This document shows, piece after piece, positions 41,101 through 49,939 of a stretch of DNA of 64,000 bases (positions within the stretch are counted from its first letter, which is position 1; every line of letters starts with the position of its first letter). The notes beneath the pieces were generated by a model, which saw nothing but the letters and a program-made list of their open reading frames with translations, did not search any database and was not told where the DNA came from. The stretch comes from an uncultured Chitinophagaceae bacterium (GTDB taxonomy: Bacteria > Bacteroidota > Bacteroidia > Chitinophagales > Chitinophagaceae): contig CALGAP010000023.1 in the NCBI GenBank assembly GCA_937958995.1, forward strand, positions 248,001 to 312,000, written 5' to 3'. The position numbers were made by a program, and so were the translations under genes.

Positions 41101-43950
41101 ATCGCCGGTATTGCCCGCGACGATGAAGGCTCACTGTACCAAAAGCAATCGAATAGTATCAATCCGGGCTTGCAGGTATTGATCAGTACTCCAGGTCTCA
41201 ACCATTCTAACGCTACCAATACCGGTACCCTGGCCAATGAGCAGTTCCTGTTGTGGGGCGATAATGGCCTGGCCAGATCTGCTTCGGTACCCGTCAGCGG
41301 TATAGCAGGCGTGAACTATCGTTTTGCAGCCATCTGGAAAGTACAAAACACCAACAACGTAGGTACTGTACGCGTGGCATGGAGAAAAGTGTATGATAAC
41401 CTGGTATTGATCCAAAGCGCCGACGAGGTGTTTGATGCTTCTGATGTAGTAACCGAAATGAACGGCGTTCAGACAGTTGACGGGGTAGAATATGCCTATG
41501 CAGACCTTACCCTTGCCGACGGTCAGTACTTCACTTTTGCCGCCTTTGTACAGGCGCCCGGTGGTGTGGTAGAAGGCTTGCTGATGTGGCATAAGGCCAA
41601 CGACTATATAAAGGCAGCCGGTCCCAAAGAAGTTTGGCAGGATATTTCCGGAAACGGACGTGATGTATACCAGGTAAACGATTCGGCTTATCGGCCCACG
41701 CTGATCACCGATCCAACTCTCAGTGCAAACAGCAAGGAGTACTTCTTCAACTTCAATCCATTCTATTATTTCGATGGCAACAATGATTTCTTCTACAACG
41801 AAGGAGTACCCTACTTCCCGGCCAGCAACAGCCCTGGTTCGGTGTACGGAGTAATACAAAACTCGGCTGCCGGTGGATGGCGTACGCCATTTAGCTGGGC
41901 CGACGACGATCCGTGCCTGAATAAAGCCGATAACAACTACGTCTTCCTCCGCAATAATGGCGACGTAATAAATGTGAATGTTGGGTTAAACAACCTGCCT
42001 GCGCATATCGGATCAATACTCTGGAGAGGAACCTCCAATGGAACCTATTTAAACCTGAACGGCAGAATCTATGCTAATGAGGGCGCCAATATTGGCACCC
42101 TGCACAATCCCACCCTCAGCTTCGCCATTGGTTCGGAAGGATGGGATTTGCAAGGCAATGGCAACGAACACCACCAGGGTGGTATTGGAGAAATATTCGC
42201 CTACAGTACAGATCACCGCAATTCCACCGGTACCGAATTGCGGCGTATCAATACGTACCTGGCACTCAAATACGGCATTACGCTGACCGATGAGGCCGGA
42301 ACCGGGGCGGTGGATTATCTCAACAGCAATTCCGATACGATCTACAGCGCCGATAATAACTTCCGGTATAACATTGCAGGAATCGGGCATGATTACCCAT
42401 CGGGCCTGCATCAAAAGCAAAGCCGCAGTGTGAATATTAATCCCAACGGACAGTTAACGATAGGCATTCTTGATATTGCAGAAACCAACCAGTCTAACGC
42501 CAACGAGTTAAGTGACGGGCAATTCCTGGTGTGGGGCGATAACGGCAAAACTGCCGCTATGACTAACACTACCAACTATGCGGAGTTGTTCTATGCCGGC
42601 CACAACCATAGCCGTCGCATGACCCGCATATGGAGAATACAGAATATCGGCGTAAGCGAACAGGTTAAGATCAGGTTCCCCAAAGCTGGTGTAGGTACCA
42701 CCACTCTTGCAGCCAACGATGCTTGTGCAGCTTACGTGCTGGTGATGGCTGCCGACAGCAGTTTTACTACAGGCGTTAGCATTGTGCCTCTTGCCGAAAG
42801 TGGCGACGATTACGAAGTGATGAATATATTCCCCGCAGGAATCAGTTTCTTCACTTTCGGTAAAGCCACCCCGGTAACACTGGGCTCTGTATATCTGCCC
42901 GAGACTACCGTAACTACGTCGGCTACTATCGACAACTGCGGACTGGAATCTGGCTGGACCTATTTCGCGAAGGACGGCGACAACATGCGCAAACTGTTTG
43001 CAGCAGCCGATGTCAATACCGATCAGCTCACCATTACTATAACTACTGAAGGTGCCTATTACGACAATGGCATTATCCAGACCAGGCTGATGCCACGGAT
43101 CACCACAGTAGACGACGCTTCGGCAGCAACCTACAGCAACGGCAGGGTGAGAATTTATTACAGCCCCGATGAACTGGCCGCTACTATGCTGCCCGGCGCC
43201 GTTACCAACGGATGGTTTAAATATGATGGTCCCGCCGACAGCGTGATCATCGATATCTATTCCGATGGAAAGCTGAATGCCGGCAAGACCATTGAAATCA
43301 CACCCAATGCTACCGGTATTGAAGATGGAGTGTATTATGTAGAATTTCATAACATCACCTCCTTCAGCAGCTTTATATTCGTGTCTTCGTCTGCTTCTCT
43401 TTTGCAAACATTACCTATGCAGCTCACCGGTTTCACTGCTAAGGAGCAAGATAAGACGGTGCAATTGAGCTGGGTTACATCGAGCGAGTCGAATAATAAA
43501 GGCTTCACCGTAGAACGCAGCATTGATGCTGTAAACTGGCAAAACCTTGGCTTTGTAGCCAGCAAGGGAGTGTTGGGCAACAGCAGCGTAACACTTTACT
43601 ACGGCTTCAACGATGCCAAACCGCATGCTGGTCGCAACTACTATAGGTTGAAACAAACTGACTTCGATGGCAACAGCACGTACAGTGGTGTTGTGAGGGT
43701 TGATGTAAAAGCTGAAAACAGGCTTGTCCTGCTGAATAACCCGGTCGAAAATGTAGCAGTGCTGAAAGGAGTGACCGGAAAGACAGAGATCAGCATCTAT
43801 GATGTGGACGGCAGGTTAATTAAGACTGTGCTTACCAATCAGGTTGACCAGGCAATAATAGATGTAAGTACACTAAATCGCGGCATCTACATCATGCAGG
43901 TCAAAGACGCTTCAGGTATCGGAAAGTCGTTCCGAATCTTAAAACAATAA
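38146..43950 (+). CDS. Giant modular T9SS protein (LamG modules), main part
   Basis: 1934 codons after the in-frame stop, starting at a TTG only if translated separately. It completes LamG 1 and contains four rounds of LamG domain plus a partner module with NIAGIARDDNGALYQKQS, DGQYLVWGDNGL, AIWKVQNSGSVGTVRVAW and YADVTLADG (about 38470-39010, 39750-40300, 41010-41550, 42270-42860). I think the partner is the module databases call DUF8202, not checked. Rounds 2 and 4 are closest. A further beta domain (42890-43390) precedes the FN3-like linker (VERSIDAVNW, YYRLKQTDFDG) and a sorting domain (LNNPVENVAV to GIYIMQVKDASG) whose usual PNP reads NNP. Without the N-terminal signal peptide this part could not be exported. 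Probable large adhesin or a degrading gene. Confidence 0.8.
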   Translation: MFFTSGGPGYQGVSNNTVTDKTYFTAGGAWENNGGNPNYLGATVSLNGDRNLYSGSEMNNVNLGTGYRDLRVGGDNNWGSFSGQLNELLVFENRLTDAEMDRVETYLSIKYGITYANGAADYKNSGGLTVWNATVNNGFHYNIAGIARDDNGALYQKQSWSTNAGTQVLIGVGSLANTNAENAGTLADGQYLVWGDNGLAKVPQVPINYFAGISHHFSAIWKVQNSGSVGTVRVAWPKIFNNLVLIQSADDVIDAGDATTNMAGNEITINGIVYNYADVTLADGTYFTFGAKLAAPGGVTEGLIMWHKADDGTTAAGPKNIWRDISGNEKDVTQNNNVAYQPIFVPNATYAANGKTYFFNYNPFYYFDGSNDFFYRLDKNYFPSTNSPGSVYGVMFNSSVGGWRTPYGWGDDDPNLNRQDDNYYFYRDNSSVINTGNLGLKSRPAHIGAMAWRGTSNGVYLFVDGQTFTANAGIGSINSSSAGSFSIGSEGYDLGGNGNEVFQGGISEVFAYTFDHQNSSNNEKLRINSYLAIKYGITLLKDAGNATSDYLSSESVTVWDAAANTGYNNNVAGIARDDNSALHQKQSQSNRSGQQVLIGTTGLANTNELNSEGLSDGQFLMWGDNGLSKAPSVTLNGVPGVNFRFAAVWKVQNTGNVGTVRVTCPTGLTNITLLQSSDPTFASVDAATDMSANVITINGATYNYADVTLTNGEYFTFAVQMNGPGGVAPDLRVWLRADAGFTPSEWTDFSGNNNHYTQTNDSRKPFVAEKMYNFNPVIDFGLSNSADGRFMVLPAGKPFSSNITATSPVRGASFFTLTLSRSNSGSTDVIGFGNTTTGSGLINADRPALGKLGDYFVMWPFDSPNPDFSPIQIERFYLDDISFTYNVPGIKFGKNGQLATTSKNVNDQSYLHFANGSVLGSQSSGVRNGYIAEVIAYERDITEDEKKRVRTYVAIKYGITLAHDYISADSLIVWDTATNAGYNNNIAGIARDDEGSLYQKQSNSINPGLQVLISTPGLNHSNATNTGTLANEQFLLWGDNGLARSASVPVSGIAGVNYRFAAIWKVQNTNNVGTVRVAWRKVYDNLVLIQSADEVFDASDVVTEMNGVQTVDGVEYAYADLTLADGQYFTFAAFVQAPGGVVEGLLMWHKANDYIKAAGPKEVWQDISGNGRDVYQVNDSAYRPTLITDPTLSANSKEYFFNFNPFYYFDGNNDFFYNEGVPYFPASNSPGSVYGVIQNSAAGGWRTPFSWADDDPCLNKADNNYVFLRNNGDVINVNVGLNNLPAHIGSILWRGTSNGTYLNLNGRIYANEGANIGTLHNPTLSFAIGSEGWDLQGNGNEHHQGGIGEIFAYSTDHRNSTGTELRRINTYLALKYGITLTDEAGTGAVDYLNSNSDTIYSADNNFRYNIAGIGHDYPSGLHQKQSRSVNINPNGQLTIGILDIAETNQSNANELSDGQFLVWGDNGKTAAMTNTTNYAELFYAGHNHSRRMTRIWRIQNIGVSEQVKIRFPKAGVGTTTLAANDACAAYVLVMAADSSFTTGVSIVPLAESGDDYEVMNIFPAGISFFTFGKATPVTLGSVYLPETTVTTSATIDNCGLESGWTYFAKDGDNMRKLFAAADVNTDQLTITITTEGAYYDNGIIQTRLMPRITTVDDASAATYSNGRVRIYYSPDELAATMLPGAVTNGWFKYDGPADSVIIDIYSDGKLNAGKTIEITPNATGIEDGVYYVEFHNITSFSSFIFVSSSASLLQTLPMQLTGFTAKEQDKTVQLSWVTSSESNNKGFTVERSIDAVNWQNLGFVASKGVLGNSSVTLYYGFNDAKPHAGRNYYRLKQTDFDGNSTYSGVVRVDVKAENRLVLLNNPVENVAVLKGVTGKTEISIYDVDGRLIKTVLTNQVDQAIIDVSTLNRGIYIMQVKDASGIGKSFRILKQ

Positions 43951-43977
43951 AGGTTTGTGGGCTAGAATTACACAACG

Positions 43978-44003
43978 GCCGCCTCTTCAGGGGCGGCTTT
44001 TTT
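43978..44003 (+). terminator. Terminator between the giant gene and ruvC
   Basis: GCCGCC with GGCGGC stem around TCTTCAGG and a six-T run, 28 bp after the stop of the giant gene and before the convergent ruvC. Confidence 0.85.
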
Positions 44004-44029
44004 AGTCACTTTTTTATGCAGAATCCAGG

Positions 44030-44596
44030 TTAACCTTTTACACGGCCTGGATTCTTTGCCACAAAATCGTGCCATCCATTCACCCTGGCCTTCGTGGGAG
44101 GCACCACAGCGTTCGACTGGAAATGATGACATATCGCCACCGCCAGCGCATCTGATGCATCCAGGTATTTGAGATCGGCCGGCGGGAGGGAAACGATGCG
44201 CTGCAGCATTTTCCACACCTGCTCTTTATCAGCATTGCCATTGCCGGTGATGGATTGCTTTACTTTTTTGGGTGAGTATTCATATACATCCAGCCCCGCG
44301 CTCATGGCGGCGGCGATGGCTACGCCCTGGGCACGCCCCAGCTTGAGCATACTCTGAACGTTTTTGCCGAAAAACGGAGCTTCAATGGCGAAATACTGCG
44401 GGCGGTATGAAGTGATAAGTTCCGTGATTTTTTGATGAATCAGCTGAAGACGCTCGTAGTGGTCGCGGCGTGCATTCAGTTTCAGCACGCTCATCTGCTC
44501 CACCTTCACCAGCTGTCCCGACACGCAGATAATGCTGTAACCCAGTACCAGGGTACCAGGGTCAACGCCAAGAATTATTTTTGCCGGGTGTTGCAA
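44030..44596 (-). CDS. ruvC: Crossover junction endodeoxyribonuclease RuvC
   Basis: 188 residues. Resolves Holliday junctions during recombination repair together with RuvAB. RNase H-like fold with the acidic residues seen in ILGVDPGTLVLGYSI (first Asp), YFAIEAPFFGKN (Glu) and LDASDALAVAICHH (Asp pair). Divergent from a membrane protein with only 38 bp between the starts. ruvB lies 16 kb away in the window, so the genes are not an operon. Confidence 0.95.
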   Translation of the reverse strand: MQHPAKIILGVDPGTLVLGYSIICVSGQLVKVEQMSVLKLNARRDHYERLQLIHQKITELITSYRPQYFAIEAPFFGKNVQSMLKLGRAQGVAIAAAMSAGLDVYEYSPKKVKQSITGNGNADKEQVWKMLQRIVSLPPADLKYLDASDALAVAICHHFQSNAVVPPTKARVNGWHDFVAKNPGRVKG

Positions 44597-44634
44597 GAAG
44601 GGTGAGATTCAATTATTTTGTGTACTTATTTTGA

Positions 44635-45633
44635 TTGCCGCTGAACAAAAATATCAAAATAATCCTCAATTACGTTGTCGGCCCGCTGGTGTTTTGCCTG
44701 TTGGCCTTTTCTATTTACCGCCAGCTATTTCATCAGCCGCGGTGGCGTGAGTCGCTTCAACAAATCCTGGAAGCATTCACGGGTAGTGGCGCTGTCTACC
44801 TGCTGAGCGCAGTGGCGCTGATGCTGCTCAACTGGGGCATCGAGGCGCGCAAATGGCAACTGGTGATCCGTAAAATTCAACCCATCTCCCTATTCCAGAG
44901 TTGGAAAGCAGTGCAGGCGGGCATAACTATGTCATTTTTCACACCCAACCGCGTAGGGGAATACGTGGGTCGGGTGTTATATATACAGGAAGGAAAACGG
45001 ATACAGGCTGTATCGCTCACCATTGTGTGCAGTATGGCCCAATTGCTGGTGACCTGGGTAGCGGGTATTGCCGGGCTGATATTCCTCAAAAACTACCAGG
45101 CTTCGTCCAATACATCGGACGGTGATGCGTTGTTGTGGATGAATACTGTGCTATTCGTCACCATTGGGGCAGCAGTAATTTTAACATTACTTTATTTCAA
45201 GCTGTCGTGGCTGGTGCGATGGATAGAAAAAATACCTAGGATCGAGCGGTTACTGGGCTGGATCAGGGTTTTAGATGATTTTAACGCAACTATCCTGTTC
45301 AGGATTTTGTCATTATCTATATTCCGTTATGCCGTATTTATCGGGCAGTATTACCTGCTGTTTACGGCATTTGCAGTAGAGCTTGATCTGGCACAGGTTT
45401 TTGCTTCAGTGAGTGTGGTGTTCCTGGTGCTTTCGGTAGTGCCCACCATCACATTCATTTTTGAACTCAGCCTGCGATGGTCGGCCAGTATAGAGGTGGT
45501 GAAAATTTTCAGCACCAATGTGGCCGGTATATTGGCAACATCGCTGGCAGTCTGGATTATCAATTTAGTGATACCAGCCCTGGTGGGCAGTTTACTGATT
45601 ATAGGAATCCGGATTTTTAATAATAAAAAATAA
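44635..45633 (+). CDS. Lysylphosphatidylglycerol synthase-TM/flippase-like membrane protein
   Basis: 332 residues with about eight membrane helices, of the LPG_synthase_TM (UPF0104) type: GWGIEARKWQLV-like segment (NWGIEARKWQLV), FFTPNRVGEYVGR, and ELSLRWSASIEVVKIF. Proteins of this family move lipids or isoprenoid-linked sugars across the inner membrane. The start must be TTG at 44635 because a stop is immediately upstream in frame. Next gene 51 bp downstream. Confidence 0.82.
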   Translation: MPLNKNIKIILNYVVGPLVFCLLAFSIYRQLFHQPRWRESLQQILEAFTGSGAVYLLSAVALMLLNWGIEARKWQLVIRKIQPISLFQSWKAVQAGITMSFFTPNRVGEYVGRVLYIQEGKRIQAVSLTIVCSMAQLLVTWVAGIAGLIFLKNYQASSNTSDGDALLWMNTVLFVTIGAAVILTLLYFKLSWLVRWIEKIPRIERLLGWIRVLDDFNATILFRILSLSIFRYAVFIGQYYLLFTAFAVELDLAQVFASVSVVFLVLSVVPTITFIFELSLRWSASIEVVKIFSTNVAGILATSLAVWIINLVIPALVGSLLIIGIRIFNNKK

Positions 45634-45684
45634 ACCCGGAAGAAGAACGTCAATCAAATTAGCGAACTTTGGAATAATTGATAC

Positions 45685-46482
45685 ATGAAGTTTTACCGAC
45701 CACTCATTTTTTTACTATTCATTGTAAGTAGCTTTCCGCTCAGGGCCGGCAATGGCTTTTGCGAGATACGCAACCATGCATTCAATGCAGGAGAGATCAT
45801 TACTTACAAAGTGTTTTATACAGCCGCGGGGTTGTATGTGGGTGCGGGTGAAGCCACCTTTCATTCTACCATCGAGACTTTCCAGGGTAAGCCGGTTTAT
45901 CATATAGTAGGCGAAGGCAAGACCTATAGCTTTTACGATAATTTCTTTAAGGTGCGCGACAAGTATGAGACTTATATCGACACCGCCACCATGCAGCCAT
46001 ATCGTTTTATCCGCAACGTGCACGAAGGATCGTATAAAAAATTCGAGAACGTTACATTCAACAAAGTCACCAATACCGCCATCACCAACAACGGCGTGTA
46101 TAAAGTGCCCGAGTGCGTGCAGGACGTATTGAGCGCCATTTATTTTGCCCGTAATATTGATTTCGATAAATACAAGCCAGAAGATAAGATCACCTTCAGC
46201 ATGTTTCTTGACAACGAAGTGTACGAAATGTACATTCGATATCTCGGTAAGGAAACAGTGAAGACCAAATACGGAAAATTCAGGGCTATCAAATTCAAGC
46301 CGCTGCTCATCAAGGGCACCATCTTCGAAGGTGGCGAAAAAATGACCGTATGGGTGAGTGATGATGGCAATCGCATACCCGTGCGTATTGAAAGCCCTAT
46401 TTCAGTAGGAAGCGTGAAAGTAGATATGATCTACAACCGCAACCTGCGTCACCGCCTCAGTTCGCTCATCAGCCTGCGATAA
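45685..46482 (+). CDS. DUF3108 domain periplasmic protein
   Basis: 265 residues. Signal peptide (LIFLLFIVSSFPLRAGNG), then NAGEIITYKVFYTAAGLYVGAG, the hallmark opening of DUF3108, and later beta strands YDNFFKVRDKYETYID and KFRAIKFKPLLIKGTIFEGG. Function unknown; some members are near outer-membrane or lipid export genes. Its stop directly touches the stop of the convergent gene at 46483, with no terminator between. Confidence 0.88.
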   Translation: MKFYRPLIFLLFIVSSFPLRAGNGFCEIRNHAFNAGEIITYKVFYTAAGLYVGAGEATFHSTIETFQGKPVYHIVGEGKTYSFYDNFFKVRDKYETYIDTATMQPYRFIRNVHEGSYKKFENVTFNKVTNTAITNNGVYKVPECVQDVLSAIYFARNIDFDKYKPEDKITFSMFLDNEVYEMYIRYLGKETVKTKYGKFRAIKFKPLLIKGTIFEGGEKMTVWVSDDGNRIPVRIESPISVGSVKVDMIYNRNLRHRLSSLISLR

Positions 46483-47325
46483 TCAGAGAATAGTTTTCAG
46501 ATCAAAAGTCTCTTTTTGCCTTACACCTTTTTCTGTAAGATGCAGGTTGCAGCACTCCACTCTCGGATCGTGTTCGAAAAAGAGGATGTAGTTGTTTTCG
46601 ATGGCTTCCTCCAGGAATGATTTTTTCTCCTGCAAAGTAGTCAGCGGAAACATATCATAAGCCATTACATAAGGAATGGGAATATGCGCTACGGAAGGCA
46701 GCAGGTCTGCCATATACACGATGGTCTTATCCTTGTACTTAATCTGCGGCAGCATCATAGCATCGGTATGACCGTGCACAAAACGCACCGAAATATTTTC
46801 TGTAAACTGAATGCCATCAGTCGGCTCTACAAATTTCAACTGCCCGCTTTCTTCGATAGGCAGAATATTTTCTTTCAAAAAAGAAGCTTTCTCGCGATCG
46901 TTTGGTTCCACCGCCCATTTCCAGTGGCGAAGATTGCTCCAGTAAGTGGCATTTTTAAAGGCAGGTACCAGCTTATCGCCTTCACGCACAATGCTGCCTC
47001 CGCAATGGTCGAAGTGGAGATGGGTTAAGAATGCATCGGTAATATCATCGCGGTGAAAACCATGTTTCTTCAACGATGAATCGAGCGTATCATCACCGTG
47101 CAGGTGATAATGCCCGAGAAATTTTGCGTCTTGCTTATCGCCGATGCCGTTGTCAATCAGTATCAGTCGGTCGCCATCCTGCACTAATAAGCAACGCATG
47201 GCCCAGGTGCATAGATTATTTTCGTCGGCGGGATTGAGTTTATTCCATAAACTCTTCGGCACAACGCCAAACATGGCGCCGCCATCGAGCTTAAAGAATC
47301 CAGTATTTATGGTAAATAAGTTCAT
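46483..47325 (-). CDS. MBL-fold metallo-hydrolase
   Basis: 280 residues from the ATG that overlaps the upstream stop as ATGA; an ATG 39 bp earlier is possible. Metallo-beta-lactamase fold with the metal motif THLHFDHCGG (HxHxDH), further ligands in FVHGHTDAMM and FFEHDPR. Closest in style to lactonase-like or general hydrolases; substrate unknown. Translationally coupled to the MFS transporter upstream. Confidence 0.88.
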   Translation of the reverse strand: MNLFTINTGFFKLDGGAMFGVVPKSLWNKLNPADENNLCTWAMRCLLVQDGDRLILIDNGIGDKQDAKFLGHYHLHGDDTLDSSLKKHGFHRDDITDAFLTHLHFDHCGGSIVREGDKLVPAFKNATYWSNLRHWKWAVEPNDREKASFLKENILPIEESGQLKFVEPTDGIQFTENISVRFVHGHTDAMMLPQIKYKDKTIVYMADLLPSVAHIPIPYVMAYDMFPLTTLQEKKSFLEEAIENNYILFFEHDPRVECCNLHLTEKGVRQKETFDLKTIL

Positions 47326-48671
47326 GCGGTAGTTGATGCTCTTCTTTGTTTTAACAATGTCCATGCCAGTAAGAGAAAGCTGATGATAAAAAACGACATC
47401 AGCACCACTACCGAATTGCGCATAGAGCCTGTAAGTTCTTCAACATAAGCGAAGCTAAACATACCGATCACCAGCGCAATTTTTTCTGTAACATCATAAA
47501 AGCTGAAAAAAGAAGCAGTGTCTTTGGTCTCGGGCATCAGGTTACTGTAAGTAGAGCGGCTGAGCGACTGAATACCTCCCATCACCAGTCCCACTATAGC
47601 GCCGAGAATATAAAATTCGATATCTGTATTGATGAAATAGGCGCTGGCGCAAACGGCTACCCACACCAGCACGGTACCCATCAGGGTTTGGATATTGCCA
47701 AATTTTTCAGACAACCTCGAAATAATGATCGCTCCTGGTATGGCCACCAGCTGAATGATCATGATGGTGACGATGAGTTTGTCGGTAGGCAAATTCAATT
47801 CCTTGGCGCCAAATTGCGTGGCAGCGAGAAATACCGTCTGAATGCCCGCGCTGTACCAGAAAAATGAAACGAGGAAGCGGCGCAGTACCGGCAGCAGTTT
47901 CACCTGCGACCACACTTTTTTCAGCTCGAGAAAACCATTGGTGAAAACATTTTTCTTTTCATGTCTTTCCTTAATGCTGCTAATGGGCAGGCGGTGAATG
48001 GCAATATACCCGAATATCAGCCACCAGAGTCCCACGAGTATGAATGAAACGCGCGGTGGCATAAAATTGCGGTCGTACCAGTTGTTGAAACCAAAGGTGT
48101 CGGGCATGAATACCACGATAAAGCAAAGCACCTGCAGTATCACACTTCCGATATAGCCCCAGGTATAACCGCGTGCGCTGATGCGGTCGCGCAGATGCTC
48201 CGGCACCAGGTCGGGCAGGTAAGAGTTATAAAAAACAAGGCTGCCCCAGAAACTTACGCAGGATATCAGCATCAGGAAGATGCCGATATTGATGGCTCCG
48301 GGGGAAAGGGTGGTTGTCTCGCCACCACTCCATTGCGGCGCGAAAAAATATAAACCCATACAGCTCACTGCACCCATGGTGCAGAAGAAATACATGAAAT
48401 TTTTCTTATTGCCTTTATAGTCCGCAATAGACGAGAGTATGGGTGAAGTAAGCGCAACGATTATGAAAGCCACGCCTAATGTATAATTGTAAAGCGCGGT
48501 ATTCACGTATTTTCTTCCCAAAAACATGATCTCATTGTTGGGCATCCTGTTTTTGGTGATGGCTTCGTAATACGCGGGAAAAATAGTGGAAGTTATTACC
48601 AGGTTATACGCCGAATTGGCCCAATCGTACAAACACCAGCCATTGATGACTTTTCTCGGAGCAATTTGCAT
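47322..48671 (-). CDS. MFS transporter, UMF1/Atg22-like
   Basis: 449 residues with about 12 membrane helices. The N-terminal VINGWCLYDWANSAYNLVIT is the signature of the UMF1 (Atg22-type) branch of the major facilitator superfamily; GGIQSLSRSTYSNLMPE is the second. Substrate not known; yeast Atg22 exports amino acids from vacuoles. First gene of a two-gene unit with the metallo-hydrolase. Confidence 0.9.
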   Translation of the reverse strand: MQIAPRKVINGWCLYDWANSAYNLVITSTIFPAYYEAITKNRMPNNEIMFLGRKYVNTALYNYTLGVAFIIVALTSPILSSIADYKGNKKNFMYFFCTMGAVSCMGLYFFAPQWSGGETTTLSPGAINIGIFLMLISCVSFWGSLVFYNSYLPDLVPEHLRDRISARGYTWGYIGSVILQVLCFIVVFMPDTFGFNNWYDRNFMPPRVSFILVGLWWLIFGYIAIHRLPISSIKERHEKKNVFTNGFLELKKVWSQVKLLPVLRRFLVSFFWYSAGIQTVFLAATQFGAKELNLPTDKLIVTIMIIQLVAIPGAIIISRLSEKFGNIQTLMGTVLVWVAVCASAYFINTDIEFYILGAIVGLVMGGIQSLSRSTYSNLMPETKDTASFFSFYDVTEKIALVIGMFSFAYVEELTGSMRNSVVVLMSFFIISFLLLAWTLLKQRRASTTA

Positions 48672-48710
48672 GGTTCAGGTTGCTTAGTTGGAATGTTGAT
48701 CAACTCTTCC

Positions 48711-49511
48711 TTACGCCGGTATCACATTCATAAAGATAAGAATCAGCAACACAATACCTACGATTATCCTGTACCAGCCGAAAAGGCGGAATCCGTACTT
48801 CTGCAGAAAACTGATGAAAAATTTTATAGCGAGTATGGCTACGATAAAGGCTACGGCGCTTCCTATCAGCAAGGTGTTGAGGTTGCTGGTGTCGAGCAGC
48901 TCGGGACTCTCCTGGTACATATCCCACAGACTTTTTACCGAGGCGGCCAGCATGGTGGGCACAGCGAGAAAGAAGGAAAATTCAGCGGCGAGTCTGCGCG
49001 AGAGTTTCTGCTGCATACCGCCAATGATAGTTGCCGCGCTGCGGCTCAACCCGGGTAGTATTACCGACAACACCTGGTAGCAGCCTATAATGAATGATTG
49101 TTTATTGGTAATCTCGCTTTCCTTATCCACTGCGGGACGATTAAACCATTTGTCGACAAACAACAACACCACGCCCCCGGCCAGCAGCACGGTGGCTATC
49201 ACCAACGGTTTTTCCAATACACTTTCGATATGATCTTTCAGCAAGCCGCCCACGATAATGGCGGGAATCAGCGCGATGATGAGTTTTATATAAAAGGAGA
49301 AATTTTTGAAATCAAAGAATTTCCTCCAATACAATACCACCACCGATAAGATAGCGCCCAACTGGATCACTATCTCAAACAATTTCACAAAAGGATCCTG
49401 GTGAATACCCATAATGGCCGACGTGATAGCCATATGGCCCGTAGAGGAAATGGGTAGGAATTCGGTAATGCCTTCAACGACTGCAATAATGATCGTTTCG
49501 AGTAAGGTCAT
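48711..49511 (-). CDS. uppP: Undecaprenyl-diphosphatase
   Basis: 266 residues, about eight membrane helices. Dephosphorylates undecaprenyl pyrophosphate so that the lipid carrier can be reused in peptidoglycan and surface-polymer synthesis; overproduction gives bacitracin resistance. Motifs VVEGITEFLPISSTGH and LPGLSRSAATIIGG carry the catalytic residues. Follows the DUF3098 gene by 15 bp in the Bacteroidota order ftsX-DUF3098-uppP; inner membrane. Confidence 0.96.
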   Translation of the reverse strand: MTLLETIIIAVVEGITEFLPISSTGHMAITSAIMGIHQDPFVKLFEIVIQLGAILSVVVLYWRKFFDFKNFSFYIKLIIALIPAIIVGGLLKDHIESVLEKPLVIATVLLAGGVVLLFVDKWFNRPAVDKESEITNKQSFIIGCYQVLSVILPGLSRSAATIIGGMQQKLSRRLAAEFSFFLAVPTMLAASVKSLWDMYQESPELLDTSNLNTLLIGSAVAFIVAILAIKFFISFLQKYGFRLFGWYRIIVGIVLLILIFMNVIPA

Positions 49512-49526
49512 GAACAGGGGTTAGGG

Positions 49527-49790
49527 CTAAGCTTTTGGCTTTTTAAAAATTGCATATATCTCGATGCCCAATCCCAATAGAATGACAATGGGCGCCAGGG
49601 TAATGCGACGGAAGCTATACACTTCATTCGCCTTAAAAACATTGGGATCTTCGCTTTTCCCACCGGCCATCAGCAAAATACCTATCGCTACCAGCACAAT
49701 ACCGGCCAGCATCCACACATAATTCTCCTTGCTGAATAGCGCGCCCGACGTATTAGTGGTCTGCGCAGCAGAAGACTTTTTTTCTTTCAT
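49527..49790 (-). CDS. DUF3098 small membrane protein
   Basis: 87 residues. A short cytoplasmic start then two membrane helices (YVWMLAGIVLVAIGILLMAGG and APIVILLGLGIEIYAIF) joined by a loop with FKANEVYSFRRITL. This is the DUF3098 pattern, found between ftsX and uppP across Bacteroidota. Function unknown, perhaps in division or envelope synthesis. Separated from ftsX by a palindromic element. Confidence 0.9.
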   Translation of the reverse strand: MKEKKSSAAQTTNTSGALFSKENYVWMLAGIVLVAIGILLMAGGKSEDPNVFKANEVYSFRRITLAPIVILLGLGIEIYAIFKKPKA

Positions 49791-49812
49791 GAGAACGATT
49801 TGAGGCGCAATA

Positions 49813-49939
49813 TAGAATATTGAATTTGAATTTGAACAAGGAATTTGAATTTGAACAAGGCTGAATTTCGGGCTGTTAAATCAATCTTCAGCTCTATTCA
49901 AATTCAAATTCCTTGTTCAAATTCAAATTCAATATTCTA
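49813..49939. repeat. Perfect 43-bp inverted repeat between ftsX and DUF3098
   Basis: Arms 49813-49855 and 49897-49939 are exact complements, built from TTGAATTTGAA and AACAAGG words, around a 41-nt centre that itself has GCTGAA/TTCAGC. The outermost three bases on the ftsX side are its TAG stop codon. It belongs to the family seen at 4884, 5127, 14512, 27886 and 56463. Confidence 0.95.

Noticed and set aside
42508..43407. 299-codon open frame antisense to the giant protein
   Set aside because: Shadow frame within a repetitive coding region.
37678..43950. Reading the two parts as separate genes
   Set aside because: Same frame, only one codon pair between stop and continuation, one LamG domain spans the break, and the second part has no signal peptide.
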